A stretch of DNA of 37,062 bases from the NCBI GenBank assembly GCA_023436805.1, contig JAEZHT010000048.1, forward strand, positions 1-37,062, in the 5' to 3' direction. A program made the translations under genes and the position numbers. Position 1 is the stretch's first letter, and the number at the start of each line of letters is the position of its first letter. Positions 7,722 to 16,247 of this stretch are shown here, one piece after another. The notes below the pieces were generated by a model. That model was given only the letters and a program-made list of their open reading frames with translations. It was not told the DNA's origin and made no database searches. The stretch comes from Bacillota bacterium. GTDB lineage: Bacteria; Bacillota_I; Bacilli_A; Acholeplasmatales; UBA5453.

Positions 7722-7763
7722 GAGGGATTTAGCACCCCTGAATCCCTCCCTATAAATAGGAGG
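7722..7763 (+). promoter_or_regulatory. Leader with two mutually exclusive hairpins over the ribosome binding site
   Basis: Stem A: GAGGGATT (7722-7729) with AATCCCTC (7741-7748), perfect 8 bp. Stem B: CCTCC (7745-7749) with GGAGG (7759-7763), which is the Shine-Dalgarno of the gene at 7769. The two share 7745-7748, so only one can form. Stem A would free the ribosome binding site and stem B would hide it. No T-run follows stem A, so it is not a standard terminator. Regulation by this switch is inferred. Confidence 0.45.
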
Positions 7764-7768
7764 AAAAC

Positions 7769-10348
7769 ATGAAAAAGGCAACAAAACTATTTTTAATGTT
7801 TTTAGTGGCTGGTTTGGTGTTTGGCATCGCTGGATGTCAACCTAAGACGCCCGAAGAAGAAGAAATCGTTGACTTCAGCGCACTTGGCGGCTGGACCGAC
7901 GGCGGTGATGGCGTTTATACCATAAACACCAACACTGCAGCAGAATTGAATGTATCTTACAACAAAGGCACTTTCCCGAACGCTTTCATGCAAAGCGCAG
8001 TCATTACCAAAGACTTATCTGTCTATAAGAAACTAGTCATTACAGTCGAAGGTATGGGTTCTATGTTGTTAAGATTAGAAACCAAAGATGATACCCCAGC
8101 GAAAGAAGTTGGCTTAAATGTCACTGCGATTGTGGGTACCTATGAATGGAACCTAATCCAATCTTCAGAATTCTTGAAGAAAGTAGACCGTATTGTCATC
8201 ATTGGTTCACCTGAAAGAGAAGCTTCTACAGGTGTATTAAAGATCACAGCACTCACATTCTCAGATGAAATCGCCGATGGATTCATCATCAATGATGGAT
8301 TCAATAACATTCAATCCAACATCAATGAATACAATGGTACCGATGAAGTATTCCACTTCAACCAAAAGTATGAATCCAACGATGAAGGTATTTATGTCAT
8401 TACTTACTCAGGCACCGATGCACAAGTCGCTTACGATAAACCTGCAGGTATGGAATGGACATTTATGAGAAACAGAGTTCAAGGCGACTTTACAGACTTC
8501 AATTACGCTGTATTCGTTGTCCAAGGTACCGCTGGTCATAAGTTACTTATCAAACCAAACGAATACAACGCAGTAGAAGCGTTCATTTGGTTGGATGGTA
8601 CTGAACAAGAACTCGTCATCGATTTGACGAAGTTATCCTTAGTTGAAAAGAACGCAATCACTGACTTTAAGATCTTCATCGCTGCTGGTTTAGCACCAGC
8701 TGAAGGTCAAGTCGTGTTTAAAGACGCATTCATGATCGATGAGTATGAATTTGAAGAACCTGTATTCATCGTGAACGAATACAATGGTACCGATGCAACC
8801 TTCGCACTAGGCAACTGGTACGATGGTGGCGATTTGGTCTATACCATCACCCCAAGTGGTAGTGAATTCGAAGTAGATTATGCTAAGAAAGGCGAATGGA
8901 ACTTCATGTACGCTTTAGTCGATGGCGACTTTAGCGGATTCGCGAAACTAGAATTTGAACTTACAGGACAAGAAAACAAGACCATTCTATTAAAAGTAGA
9001 ATCTCCTGTCGGTAACAAAGAACAACAATTCACATTTGATGGTACAAAACAAGTATTCACCATTGACTTAACTGCGATGACTCAAGCACAACTTGAACAA
9101 TTGAACAAAGTCGTGATGTTTGCTGTACCTGGTGGACTTGGTTCTGGTAACTTCACCATCCACAGTGTGACATTCAAGAATGCCGATTATCAAGTGACAA
9201 CCCCATGGACCAGCTTAGATGCCAATGTATACACATTCACAGGCACTGACCCAGTGGTTGTTAACTACACCAAAGTAGAAGGCCAAGCATGGTCTGCAAT
9301 GGTTAACACATTCAACGCAGTAGAAGTGGCTGGTTTAAACAAGATGACTTTAGTCCTTAAAGGCACTGCAGGTAAATCTGTATTGGTTAAACCAAATGAC
9401 ATGGGTGCGTTAGAACAAGTCGTTAACTTTACCGATGACCAACCAGTCACCATCGTGGTTGAAGCCGCATCCTTCTCTAAACTTGTCTTATTCGGTGAAG
9501 GCGGTACTGCTCCTGCATCCGGTTCATTTGAAATCGTATCACTCACATTGACTTATGTCCCAGTAGAAGTGGATTTAACCGCTAAATATAGCTTTAATGA
9601 CAAATGGGTACCTAATCTCGCAACCGTATACACCTATGATTTCCAAACTGAAAAGACTGTTGTCAACTATACCAAGACTGCAGGTCAAGACTGGGAATGG
9701 TTTAGAGTCGTATTTGATGCGAAAGATGTCGCAGGTCTCAATATGTTGACCATTACCTTAAAAGGTACAGCAGGCAATCAAGTTCTTGTTAAACCAAATG
9801 ACCAAGGTGCACTTGAAAAATTTGTAACATTCGTCGATGATCAACCAATCACCGTTACCATCCCAGCAGACCAATTCATGTCAGTATTCATGTTTGGTGC
9901 GCCAGGTTCTGCCCCTGCAACCGGTTCATTTGAAATCTTAGAAGCGTATCTATCTTATTCTAAAGATTTGATCAATACATGGGTAGAAAATGACGCCGAT
10001 ACATATGATGTCGTCGTATTAGGTTCATTGACTAAGGTCAACTATACCAAAGCGGCTGGTCAAGAATGGGTATTCATGAAGACTACAGTCGCGGCTAAAG
10101 ACATCGAAGGCCTCAATACCGTTTCCGTTACCTTAAAAGGTACTGCCGGCAAACAAGTATTGGTTAAAGTCAATGACTCTGTAGAACAATGGGTTACTTT
10201 CGTCGATGATCAACCAATCACCGTCGAAATCACCATTCCTGCAGGTATCACTGGTGTGATTCTATTCGCTGAAGGCGGCACTGCGCCAGTTACAGGCGAT
10301 TTCGATATCGTCTCTGCAAGAGTATTTTTCAAACCAATCGTTGAATAA
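7769..10348 (+). CDS. Surface lipoprotein built of six binding-module-like repeats
   Basis: An 859-residue lipoprotein: lipobox GIAGC (Cys23), then six related modules of 120-150 residues (starting near residues 30, 185, 335, 477, 604 and 734) and nothing else. Typical elements are VxYTK..GQxW..M at the start of a module, (L/V)KGTAGxxVLVKPND, a DDQP(I/V)TV strand, and GGTAPxxGxFxI near the end. This alternation of beta strands with exposed Trp resembles jelly-roll carbohydrate-binding modules (CBM11/30-like), but I cannot assign a family. No catalytic motif is visible. Modules 4-6 are clearly closer to each other than to 1-3, and part of modules 5 and 6 is identical at DNA level. A role in binding polysaccharide at the membrane beside the SGNH esterase is inferred. 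GGAGG lies six bases before ATG. Confidence 0.75.
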   Translation: MKKATKLFLMFLVAGLVFGIAGCQPKTPEEEEIVDFSALGGWTDGGDGVYTINTNTAAELNVSYNKGTFPNAFMQSAVITKDLSVYKKLVITVEGMGSMLLRLETKDDTPAKEVGLNVTAIVGTYEWNLIQSSEFLKKVDRIVIIGSPEREASTGVLKITALTFSDEIADGFIINDGFNNIQSNINEYNGTDEVFHFNQKYESNDEGIYVITYSGTDAQVAYDKPAGMEWTFMRNRVQGDFTDFNYAVFVVQGTAGHKLLIKPNEYNAVEAFIWLDGTEQELVIDLTKLSLVEKNAITDFKIFIAAGLAPAEGQVVFKDAFMIDEYEFEEPVFIVNEYNGTDATFALGNWYDGGDLVYTITPSGSEFEVDYAKKGEWNFMYALVDGDFSGFAKLEFELTGQENKTILLKVESPVGNKEQQFTFDGTKQVFTIDLTAMTQAQLEQLNKVVMFAVPGGLGSGNFTIHSVTFKNADYQVTTPWTSLDANVYTFTGTDPVVVNYTKVEGQAWSAMVNTFNAVEVAGLNKMTLVLKGTAGKSVLVKPNDMGALEQVVNFTDDQPVTIVVEAASFSKLVLFGEGGTAPASGSFEIVSLTLTYVPVEVDLTAKYSFNDKWVPNLATVYTYDFQTEKTVVNYTKTAGQDWEWFRVVFDAKDVAGLNMLTITLKGTAGNQVLVKPNDQGALEKFVTFVDDQPITVTIPADQFMSVFMFGAPGSAPATGSFEILEAYLSYSKDLINTWVENDADTYDVVVLGSLTKVNYTKAAGQEWVFMKTTVAAKDIEGLNTVSVTLKGTAGKQVLVKVNDSVEQWVTFVDDQPITVEITIPAGITGVILFAEGGTAPVTGDFDIVSARVFFKPIVE
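8320..10348 (+). repeat. Degenerate tandem modules, modules 2-6 of the binding lipoprotein
   Basis: Five further copies after the first. A 20-base string beginning TTCGTCGATGATCAACC recurs near 9833 and 10202 in modules 5 and 6, and NEYNGTD opens both modules 2 and 3. This points to stepwise duplication. Confidence 0.75.
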
Positions 10349-10400
10349 TTAACAATTTCATTGGCGAAACTACTTAGATAGTTTGCCCTCCCAATGTGGG

Positions 10401-10440
10401 AAAATGCTTTTAGGGGTTACCACCTTTAAAAGCATTTTTT
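10401..10440 (+). terminator. Terminator between the binding lipoprotein and the LacI gene
   Basis: AAAATGCTTTTA (10401-10412) pairs perfectly with TAAAAGCATTTT (10427-10438), followed by further T. It ends only 21 bases before the LacI start codon. No promoter fits in that gap, so the regulator is probably read by partial read-through or from a promoter ahead of the hairpin. Confidence 0.8.
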
Positions 10441-10461
10441 CCATGCGGGAAAGGAGGTCAC

Positions 10462-11418
10462 ATGCCTACAATCAAAGATGTTGCGAGAAAAGCGGGGGTG
10501 TCGATCTCTACCGCGTCTTATGCTTTAAACAACCAATCGAATGTCCACCCAGATACGAAAAAGAAAATACTCGCGATTGCGAAAGAACTCAATTATTACC
10601 CCAATGGCAGTGCGAGGAATTTAAAAACCAAACGCACCGGTAATGTGGGTGTCTTTGTGTATGGGTTTGCAGGTCCTATCTTCTCAGATGTCCTAGAAGG
10701 CATTCGACAAACCCTACAAGCCAACAATTTAAACATCATTGTCAGTTCCGGTAAAGCGTCTTCGAACTTGCTCAAAGAACGACAAGTCGATGGGGCGATT
10801 GTGTTTGATGGGCAGTTGTCTGACGATGTCTTACTACACTATGCTTCTCAAGGCCACCCACTGTTTGTTTTGGATCGAAACTTGGTTGGACCGAACATTT
10901 ACTCATCGGTTATTGACAATGAGGGTTTGGTGTATACATTCATCCAGGCGATGATTCAAAAAGGCTATGATGATTTCGCGTTTTTATCTGGACCGACCAT
11001 CGCTTTTAACAACAACCATAGATACGATGGTTTTAAACAAGCGTTACATGAAAAAGGGTTATCACATACCTACCTTCAAGGGGACTTTACGATTCAAAGT
11101 GGCTATCAAGCCGGTCTATTATTATTAAAACAAGACAAGCGTCCAAGATTTGTATTTTGTGCGAACGATGAATCGGCGATTGGGCTCATTGAAGCTTTGA
11201 AACAAGGCGGGGTTAGGATCCCTGAAGACATCGCAGTCGCGGGGTTTGATAACATCGTTTTGGATGAATTCATTACCCCAAAACTCACCACCATTGGCAT
11301 CGACCATATGGAATGGGGTAAACGGGTAGCGACCGCTTTGATGGATATCATCAATGACCGAACGCCTGAGGACATCCAAGTCCCGATTGGTAAAATTATC
11401 TACCGTGAATCTTGTTAA
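10462..11418 (+). CDS. LacI/GalR-family transcriptional regulator
   Basis: A 318-residue regulator. The N-terminal helix-turn-helix reads IKDVARKAGVSISTASYALN, with a hinge region ending ARNLKTKRTG, then a periplasmic-binding-protein-like effector domain (GVFVYGFAGPIFSDVLEGI..., VDGAIVFDG, FVFCANDESAIGLIEAL, DIAVAGFDNI, LTTIGIDHMEWGK). Length and order are normal for the family. Start ATG follows AAAGGAGGT. It is the last gene of the cluster that begins at 4081, whose leader carries a perfect LacI-type palindrome, so local repression relieved by a sugar from polysaccharide breakdown is a reasonable inference. It is separated from its neighbour by a strong terminator, which would keep repressor levels low. 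The recognition helix sequence (SISTASYALN) is slightly unlike the classic VSxxTVSRVLN. Confidence 0.9.
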   Translation: MPTIKDVARKAGVSISTASYALNNQSNVHPDTKKKILAIAKELNYYPNGSARNLKTKRTGNVGVFVYGFAGPIFSDVLEGIRQTLQANNLNIIVSSGKASSNLLKERQVDGAIVFDGQLSDDVLLHYASQGHPLFVLDRNLVGPNIYSSVIDNEGLVYTFIQAMIQKGYDDFAFLSGPTIAFNNNHRYDGFKQALHEKGLSHTYLQGDFTIQSGYQAGLLLLKQDKRPRFVFCANDESAIGLIEALKQGGVRIPEDIAVAGFDNIVLDEFITPKLTTIGIDHMEWGKRVATALMDIINDRTPEDIQVPIGKIIYRESC

Positions 11419-11439
11419 TGACAAATGAATTGCTTCTAC

Positions 11440-11469
11440 AAAGGCACAGATGGCTGTGCCTTTATTTTT
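11440..11469 (+). terminator. Terminator after the LacI-family gene
   Basis: AAAGGCACAG (11440-11449) with CTGTGCCTTT (11454-11463), 4-base loop, followed by ATTTTT. Strong GC-rich stem. Confidence 0.9.
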
Positions 11470-11513
11470 CTATGTAAAACACATATAAGATTTCCATAAT
11501 ATTTCAAAATCAC

Positions 11514-11544
11514 CATATACAATAGTATATGCTTATGCTATACT
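11514..11544 (+). promoter_or_regulatory. Extended -10 promoter with upstream operator-like inverted repeat
   Basis: TGCTATACT (11536-11544) is an extended -10 element; the -35 position (about 11516) has no good match. Overlapping that -35 position is a perfect inverted repeat, CATATAC (11514-11520) AATA GTATATG (11525-11531). A regulator binding it would directly control the exporter operon; which one is unknown, and none is encoded next to it. Confidence 0.5.
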
Positions 11545-11573
11545 GAGGTAAAATGAAGATTTTGGAGGTATAT

Positions 11574-12479
11574 ATGGACGCTATTTTAGAGATCAAGCAT
11601 TTGAAAAAGTATTACGGCGAAATCAAAGCGGTCGATGACATTTCCTTTCATGTTAGACGTGGCTCACTATTCGCTTTTTTAGGACCGAACGGGGCAGGTA
11701 AATCCACCACGATCAAAGTGATTTCCACCTTACTCGATTTGGATTCGGGGGCAGTATTATTAAACGGTCAATCCGAAGACAATTACTTCAGAAACAAAAT
11801 TGGGGTAGTCTTCCAAGAAAACATCTTAGATGATTTACTCACCGTGAAAGAAAACTTACTTTACCGCGGGTCTTTATACATCAACGATAAAGCCGGTGTC
11901 CTCAAGCGCTACGAAGAATTGAGAAGTTACTTACACTTAGACGAATTTGAAAACCAACGTTTCAAAACACTCTCAGGGGGTCAAAAACGAAGAACAGAGA
12001 TTGCGAGAGCTTTATTCTCAAACCCTGAAATTTTATTGTTAGATGAACCAACCACAGGCTTAGACCCGGAAACCAGACAAGTCGTTTGGAAAGTGATTGA
12101 TGACTTAAGAACCTCTTCAGGGATGACGATTTTCTTAACCACCCACTACATGGAAGAAGCGGCCGTCGCCGATCATGTGGTCATCATAAATAAAGGCAAG
12201 ATTTGTGCAGAAGGCACCCCGGCTGCACTCAAGGACCAATATTCGTATGACCGTTTAAAACTGGTCCCATTCAACAAAAAAGCCTTGGTCGATTACTTAG
12301 AATCGATCCAAAGACCACACAAGAAAGTATCCGATGAATATGTCATTCAAGTAGAGGATGCGAAAGACGCGATTACATTGTTAGAAGCACTCAAAGACAA
12401 CATCAAACAATTTGAAGTCATCAAAGGTTCCATGGATGATGTCTTCATTCAAGTGATTGGAAGTGAACACCATGTTTAA
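11574..12479 (+). CDS. ABC exporter ATPase subunit (DrrA/CcmA type)
   Basis: A 301-residue ATP-binding protein. Walker A GPNGAGKST, Q-loop VVFQENILDD, signature LSGGQKRR, Walker B ILLLDEPTTGLD and H-loop TTH are all intact. A C-terminal extension after the nucleotide domain is usual for ATPases working with ABC-2 permeases (drug, lipid or polymer export). ATG 11574 is chosen because TTTGGAGGT precedes it at ideal spacing; an in-frame ATG at 11553 lies almost on the predicted transcription start. The permease gene overlaps its last eight bases. The substrate cannot be told from sequence, and the pairing argues against service to the sugar importer at 19364. Confidence 0.9.
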   Translation: MDAILEIKHLKKYYGEIKAVDDISFHVRRGSLFAFLGPNGAGKSTTIKVISTLLDLDSGAVLLNGQSEDNYFRNKIGVVFQENILDDLLTVKENLLYRGSLYINDKAGVLKRYEELRSYLHLDEFENQRFKTLSGGQKRRTEIARALFSNPEILLLDEPTTGLDPETRQVVWKVIDDLRTSSGMTIFLTTHYMEEAAVADHVVIINKGKICAEGTPAALKDQYSYDRLKLVPFNKKALVDYLESIQRPHKKVSDEYVIQVEDAKDAITLLEALKDNIKQFEVIKGSMDDVFIQVIGSEHHV

Positions 12480-13341
12480 TTTAACTTCATTGATCAAACG
12501 AAATGTCAAAGTCTTTTTAAGAGATAAGGCAGCGGTATTCTTTTCATTTCTATCGGTCATCATCTTACTGGGTTTATATTTCTTATTCTTAGGTAGACAG
12601 TATACCACAGGGGGTTCATTCGACACCGTTGAAGACAACCTCAAAACCTTCTTAGGTGTGGGTGTCATCATGGGTGGGGTCTTGGTCATCAATACCGTAT
12701 CTTTATCTTTAGGGGTCATGGGTACGATTGTCTCAGACATCGAAACCAGACGTTTAGAAGGCTTTATGGTTACACCGATTGAACGCTATAAAGTCATCTT
12801 ATCCTATTTCATTTCATCCACACTAGTCACGGTGGTTTTATCTTGGATGATGTGGGGATTAACCATTTTATACGTGGGCCTATCCTCGGGTTATTGGTAC
12901 AATCTAGAAACCATTTTAGTATCTTCATTATTGATTTTATTCTATACGTTCATCTCATCCGCTTTGATGTTATTCTTAGTCACTTTGATCAAGAGCCAAA
13001 ATGCTTTTGGTGCTTTAGCTGGTGTGTTAGGGACAGTCATTGGTTTCATGAGCGGGATTTATATGCCACTATTTGTCTTAGGTAAGGGGATGTCGAATAT
13101 TGCTTCTGTGGTGCCATTTACCCATATGACAATCTTACTCAAACAAGTGATACTAAAACAAGCCTACGCTGAACTACCAGCCCCATTCGCTGAAGCCCTC
13201 GCTGAATCGTATGGTACACAAGAAATTGGTGTGTTTGGTATCGATATCCCCATGTTTTGGTTGATGGTAGGGTCCTTCGGGGTAGCACTCATCTTACTGG
13301 CTTTAGCTTATCGAAACATGAATAAAAAGATGGTCAAATAA
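12472..13341 (+). CDS. ABC-2-type exporter permease
   Basis: A 289-residue integral membrane protein. It has a first helix near 20-40 after a short basic N-terminus (LIKRNVKVFLRDKAAVFFS), a large loop, then five more hydrophobic segments. Typical ABC-2 elements are the RRLEGFMVTPI amphipathic region and the SGIYMPLFVLGKGM..VVPFTHM segment near the fifth helix. ATG 12472 (after GGAAGTG) is preferred to the TTG at 12457. It overlaps the ATPase gene, so the two form one exporter. A bidirectional terminator follows. Confidence 0.88.
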   Translation: MFNLTSLIKRNVKVFLRDKAAVFFSFLSVIILLGLYFLFLGRQYTTGGSFDTVEDNLKTFLGVGVIMGGVLVINTVSLSLGVMGTIVSDIETRRLEGFMVTPIERYKVILSYFISSTLVTVVLSWMMWGLTILYVGLSSGYWYNLETILVSSLLILFYTFISSALMLFLVTLIKSQNAFGALAGVLGTVIGFMSGIYMPLFVLGKGMSNIASVVPFTHMTILLKQVILKQAYAELPAPFAEALAESYGTQEIGVFGIDIPMFWLMVGSFGVALILLALAYRNMNKKMVK

Positions 13342-13391
13342 AAAAACAAGATGTCTAATCGCTTTTTTGCGAAATAGACATCTTTTCTTTT
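13341..13391. terminator. Bidirectional terminator between convergent genes
   Basis: AAGATGTCTA (13348-13357) pairs with TAGACATCTT (13375-13384). T-rich TTCTTTT follows on the plus strand, and a run of A (13340-13346, T on the minus strand) precedes it. It serves both the exporter operon and the minus-strand operon ending at 13390. Confidence 0.85.
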
Positions 13392-14424
13392 ATGGTAGGA
13401 TTCGTTGATCGTAAGCGATGGATGCGAAAATAAGACTCGCTAACCCATAACTCCAATTGTCTTTATAACCAATCCATTTGTACCCCAGTTTTGGAAATAA
13501 AGGTAGTGGAATGGTTGGATTGGAGACTTTGGTCAAATAAGGATGATTCTCTTTGGTTTGGATGAAAGCTTTCATCGATGCTTCATAACCCTTTTGTGCA
13601 GTCATACCAAAAGCATCATCCATAATTCCAAGTCTGACTGTTTTGAGGATACCCCCATGAATCAAGAAATTGGCAGAAGACTCTAAACCAGACTTGTGAT
13701 TTAAGATGGTTCTAAACAGATGGTCTTGTTGTAAAGGTGTAATCGCTTGGATGGTTTCAATCAACATCGTTTTAATCGATAGATGATACACCGGATCTAA
13801 ATGTTCTAACATCATAGGTAAGGCCATCACGACCCAACCATTGCCTCTACCCCAGTAGATGTCTTTTGGATAAGCCAGTTTAAATTTGACCCAATACGCA
13901 TGTCGCCATAAGCCATCTTTAGAAAGGTATTCCTTGAATTTAACGGCGGTATTGAAGGCCATCATTTGGTATTTTTGATTGTTTTTGTAATGCCCATACA
14001 CACTCAAGAACACCCCATACATCATGATGGAATCGACCCAAATGGATTTAGGATAAAGTTTACCAATCCCACTGTGTCCTAAATGATTGGGTAAAAAGTC
14101 GATGACTGGTTTGACATGTTCAATGTAATCGATGCCCAATTGGGTGAGGCTATCATAGTGGTCGGTTTGATAAATTCGACCATACGTAAAACTGATGAGG
14201 ATTGGTGCGAATTTATCCGATTGATCGACCACAGGTGGGTGTTCAAGGTAGTAATCTAAATAGCTTTCAATGAACGATTTGTATTTGGTTTCACCCAAAT
14301 ATTCATCTAATAATAACAAAGCATACCCAAATAAAGCTTCCCCCCACATCCACTTCATCTTGGGTTCGATTTGAGTGATGTGATGATCAATCACTGAGAT
14401 ACAATCTTTAAGATAAGGATTCAT
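13390..14424 (-). CDS. GH105-family unsaturated rhamnogalacturonyl/galacturonyl hydrolase
   Basis: A 344-residue (alpha/alpha)6-barrel hydrolase without signal peptide, so cytoplasmic. GH105/GH88 enzymes hydrate the 4,5-double bond of lyase products and release 5-keto-4-deoxyuronate. Family marks are WVDSIMM (Asp131, at the position of the YteR catalytic Asp), YWGRGNGWVVMALP (191-197), the W(R)HAYW segment, and SGLESSANF near the C-terminal third. Slightly shorter than YteR. Start: ATG at 14424, or GTG one codon upstream, which sits better after AAGGAG; either way the start lies within the 3' end of the upstream gene, so the pair is coupled. Last gene of a minus-strand operon with the GPH symporter, matching uptake and intracellular digestion of unsaturated pectin fragments made by the PL1 and PL2 lyases encoded divergently. 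Confidence 0.88.
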   Translation of the reverse strand: MNPYLKDCISVIDHHITQIEPKMKWMWGEALFGYALLLLDEYLGETKYKSFIESYLDYYLEHPPVVDQSDKFAPILISFTYGRIYQTDHYDSLTQLGIDYIEHVKPVIDFLPNHLGHSGIGKLYPKSIWVDSIMMYGVFLSVYGHYKNNQKYQMMAFNTAVKFKEYLSKDGLWRHAYWVKFKLAYPKDIYWGRGNGWVVMALPMMLEHLDPVYHLSIKTMLIETIQAITPLQQDHLFRTILNHKSGLESSANFLIHGGILKTVRLGIMDDAFGMTAQKGYEASMKAFIQTKENHPYLTKVSNPTIPLPLFPKLGYKWIGYKDNWSYGLASLIFASIAYDQRILP

Positions 14425-16246
14425 CACGAATCAACTCCTTTAGGTTTAGGGTGAGTTTATGCGAACCATGGGTAATTTCAATTTGACTGGGTTGTCGTGG
14501 TATCTTTCCAAAAGGTGAATCCAGCCGGTCATATTCTGTGAATACCTGTTGGTTCTTATGGAAGACTTGATGGTTTTTTGTATCAATTTCGATGTCATCC
14601 AATGTGTAAAGATGACCTGCTTTGGTAATCATTAAACGTGCTAGTTTTTTCTTGAAATCTTCTATGGATACATCATCTGTAGAAGCGACTAAAAACCCCC
14701 AAGCGGTGTATTTGCCTAATTGTCGGAGTTCAACATCATCATATCGGGTGATTTCATTTAATCCAAGGATCCCAATCATGGCCTTGTTTTTAATACCAAT
14801 GACACTGAATTTATCATACATCATCTCATCAAAATCAGATACCCTCATATGACAGTGGGTGAATAACGCCCGTTTCTTTTCGAATAACCCTGTTCTTGGG
14901 GATAAATCAAACACGTATAATGCCTTGTTATCATGTTGGAAAGCGTAAGGCATGATGCCATTGCCGACCCAATAAGAGGGACTAAAGTTTCTGGAATTGT
15001 CTTTAAAAAAGGCGCTCGCTGGGTGTGTAACAAACACGGAAGTCTTTATATCTAACAATGCACCACCCACATGTTGTTGGTCACCAAAGGATTTAGGGAC
15101 ATACATTTGGGCAGTCGATAATAGAAAGTCTTTGTGTTTATAGGTATACACATTCGCCCGTTCAATCGCGACCCCTTGGGTGGTTGGATTGAGTAGGGTG
15201 ATGAGTGGTTTTAATAGATGGAGTTTCTTAAAGATGATGTTATCAAAGGCACTCAGGTTCTTTAAAAAAGTGTTATGTTTCAAATGCCATGCATGAAACA
15301 TGTCGATCGTGAGTTCAATCGATTCATGGTTGGTGAAAGCCTCCATCGACCACAAATATAACCCAGTCGTATAAAAATCTTTTTTCTGTTTAAAGTAGTT
15401 GGTTACTTCACTTAGGTATAAGCCATTCGAATCTTTGATGATTTTGGTACTTTGGTCTTTTGAAATCTCTTGGATCACTTGAGGGACATCATACTTGGTA
15501 TTTAAGACAAACTCAGCGGATAGCCTAGTGTAGTCATAGGTTTCGACAGGACCTAGATTAAAGGCCTTTTTCATGATGTCTAGGATATCCTGTTCTTTGG
15601 GGTCCATCTTTTGTTTGTCATAACAACGACCTGAAGCCACACTAAAATAACCATGATGGTGGAGTAGTGCGAAATCTAGCATCAACAAATCCATTAACAG
15701 GGTCGCTTGTTTAGTGATGGTTTCATCGCTTGAAAATTCAATCAATAAGGATAAAGGCGCGACATCTTCCTCATAGTAAGTGTTCGAATGGAACTCAACA
15801 AAACCCAATTCAAATCGGGTTTTAAACCAATACATCAAGTGTTGATACCCACGATCTTTATGAAAAGAACCGAAGGCTTTTGTGTTGGTAAATACCTCAT
15901 TGGGGTATAAACACCCCGCCAAGTATTCACATGTTGAAAAGATCAATTGGTGGTTTTCACTCCAATAACACATCCCGTCTTCACCAGGGTCAGCCATATG
16001 GTACTTAAACCCCAAGACGGTTTTTTTCATTTGATTTAAAGTACCTTCAGTGATCAAATGCGCGTATTTATATAAACTTCTTAAAATACAAATCATTCGA
16101 AAGTCCGCACAATCATACCGTTTGTCGATGTAGTTTAAGAGGCTTAAAATACCCGATTCATCGATCGTTTTACCCTGCGCTAAAAGATCTATTTCAGGAA
16201 ACGTCTTGTGGGTCATTTTAACAGACATTGGGATGTCTTCAAACAT
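14408..16246 (-). CDS. Unrecognised 612-aa cytoplasmic protein, possibly an alpha-toroid carbohydrate-active enzyme
   Basis: I do not recognise a named family. No signal peptide or membrane segment. The N-terminal 300 residues are helical with aromatic-rich motifs (MCYWSENHQLIF, FHSNTYYEEDVAPL, HHHGYFSVASGRCYDKQK). The second half looks beta-rich (SFGDQQHVGGALLDIKTSVF, YWVGNGIMPYAFQHD). This helix-then-sheet layout is reminiscent of heparinase II/III-like and other (alpha/alpha)-toroid lyases or hydrolases, and conserved-looking His, Tyr, Glu and Arg clusters suit an active site; this is inference. ATG 16246 is chosen: it follows the symporter stop by one base and AGGAG by ten, whereas an in-frame start 30 bases upstream overlaps the symporter. 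Between the GPH symporter and GH105, it probably acts on the same oligosaccharide. Confidence 0.75.
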   Translation of the reverse strand: MFEDIPMSVKMTHKTFPEIDLLAQGKTIDESGILSLLNYIDKRYDCADFRMICILRSLYKYAHLITEGTLNQMKKTVLGFKYHMADPGEDGMCYWSENHQLIFSTCEYLAGCLYPNEVFTNTKAFGSFHKDRGYQHLMYWFKTRFELGFVEFHSNTYYEEDVAPLSLLIEFSSDETITKQATLLMDLLMLDFALLHHHGYFSVASGRCYDKQKMDPKEQDILDIMKKAFNLGPVETYDYTRLSAEFVLNTKYDVPQVIQEISKDQSTKIIKDSNGLYLSEVTNYFKQKKDFYTTGLYLWSMEAFTNHESIELTIDMFHAWHLKHNTFLKNLSAFDNIIFKKLHLLKPLITLLNPTTQGVAIERANVYTYKHKDFLLSTAQMYVPKSFGDQQHVGGALLDIKTSVFVTHPASAFFKDNSRNFSPSYWVGNGIMPYAFQHDNKALYVFDLSPRTGLFEKKRALFTHCHMRVSDFDEMMYDKFSVIGIKNKAMIGILGLNEITRYDDVELRQLGKYTAWGFLVASTDDVSIEDFKKKLARLMITKAGHLYTLDDIEIDTKNHQVFHKNQQVFTEYDRLDSPFGKIPRQPSQIEITHGSHKLTLNLKELIRDESLS

Positions 16247-16247
16247 A

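Noticed and set aside
11574..12479. ATPase of the sugar importer at 19364-22476
   Set aside because: It overlaps an ABC-2 permease gene and has DrrA/CcmA-type features rather than the MalK-type regulatory C-terminus; it is 7 kb away in another operon.
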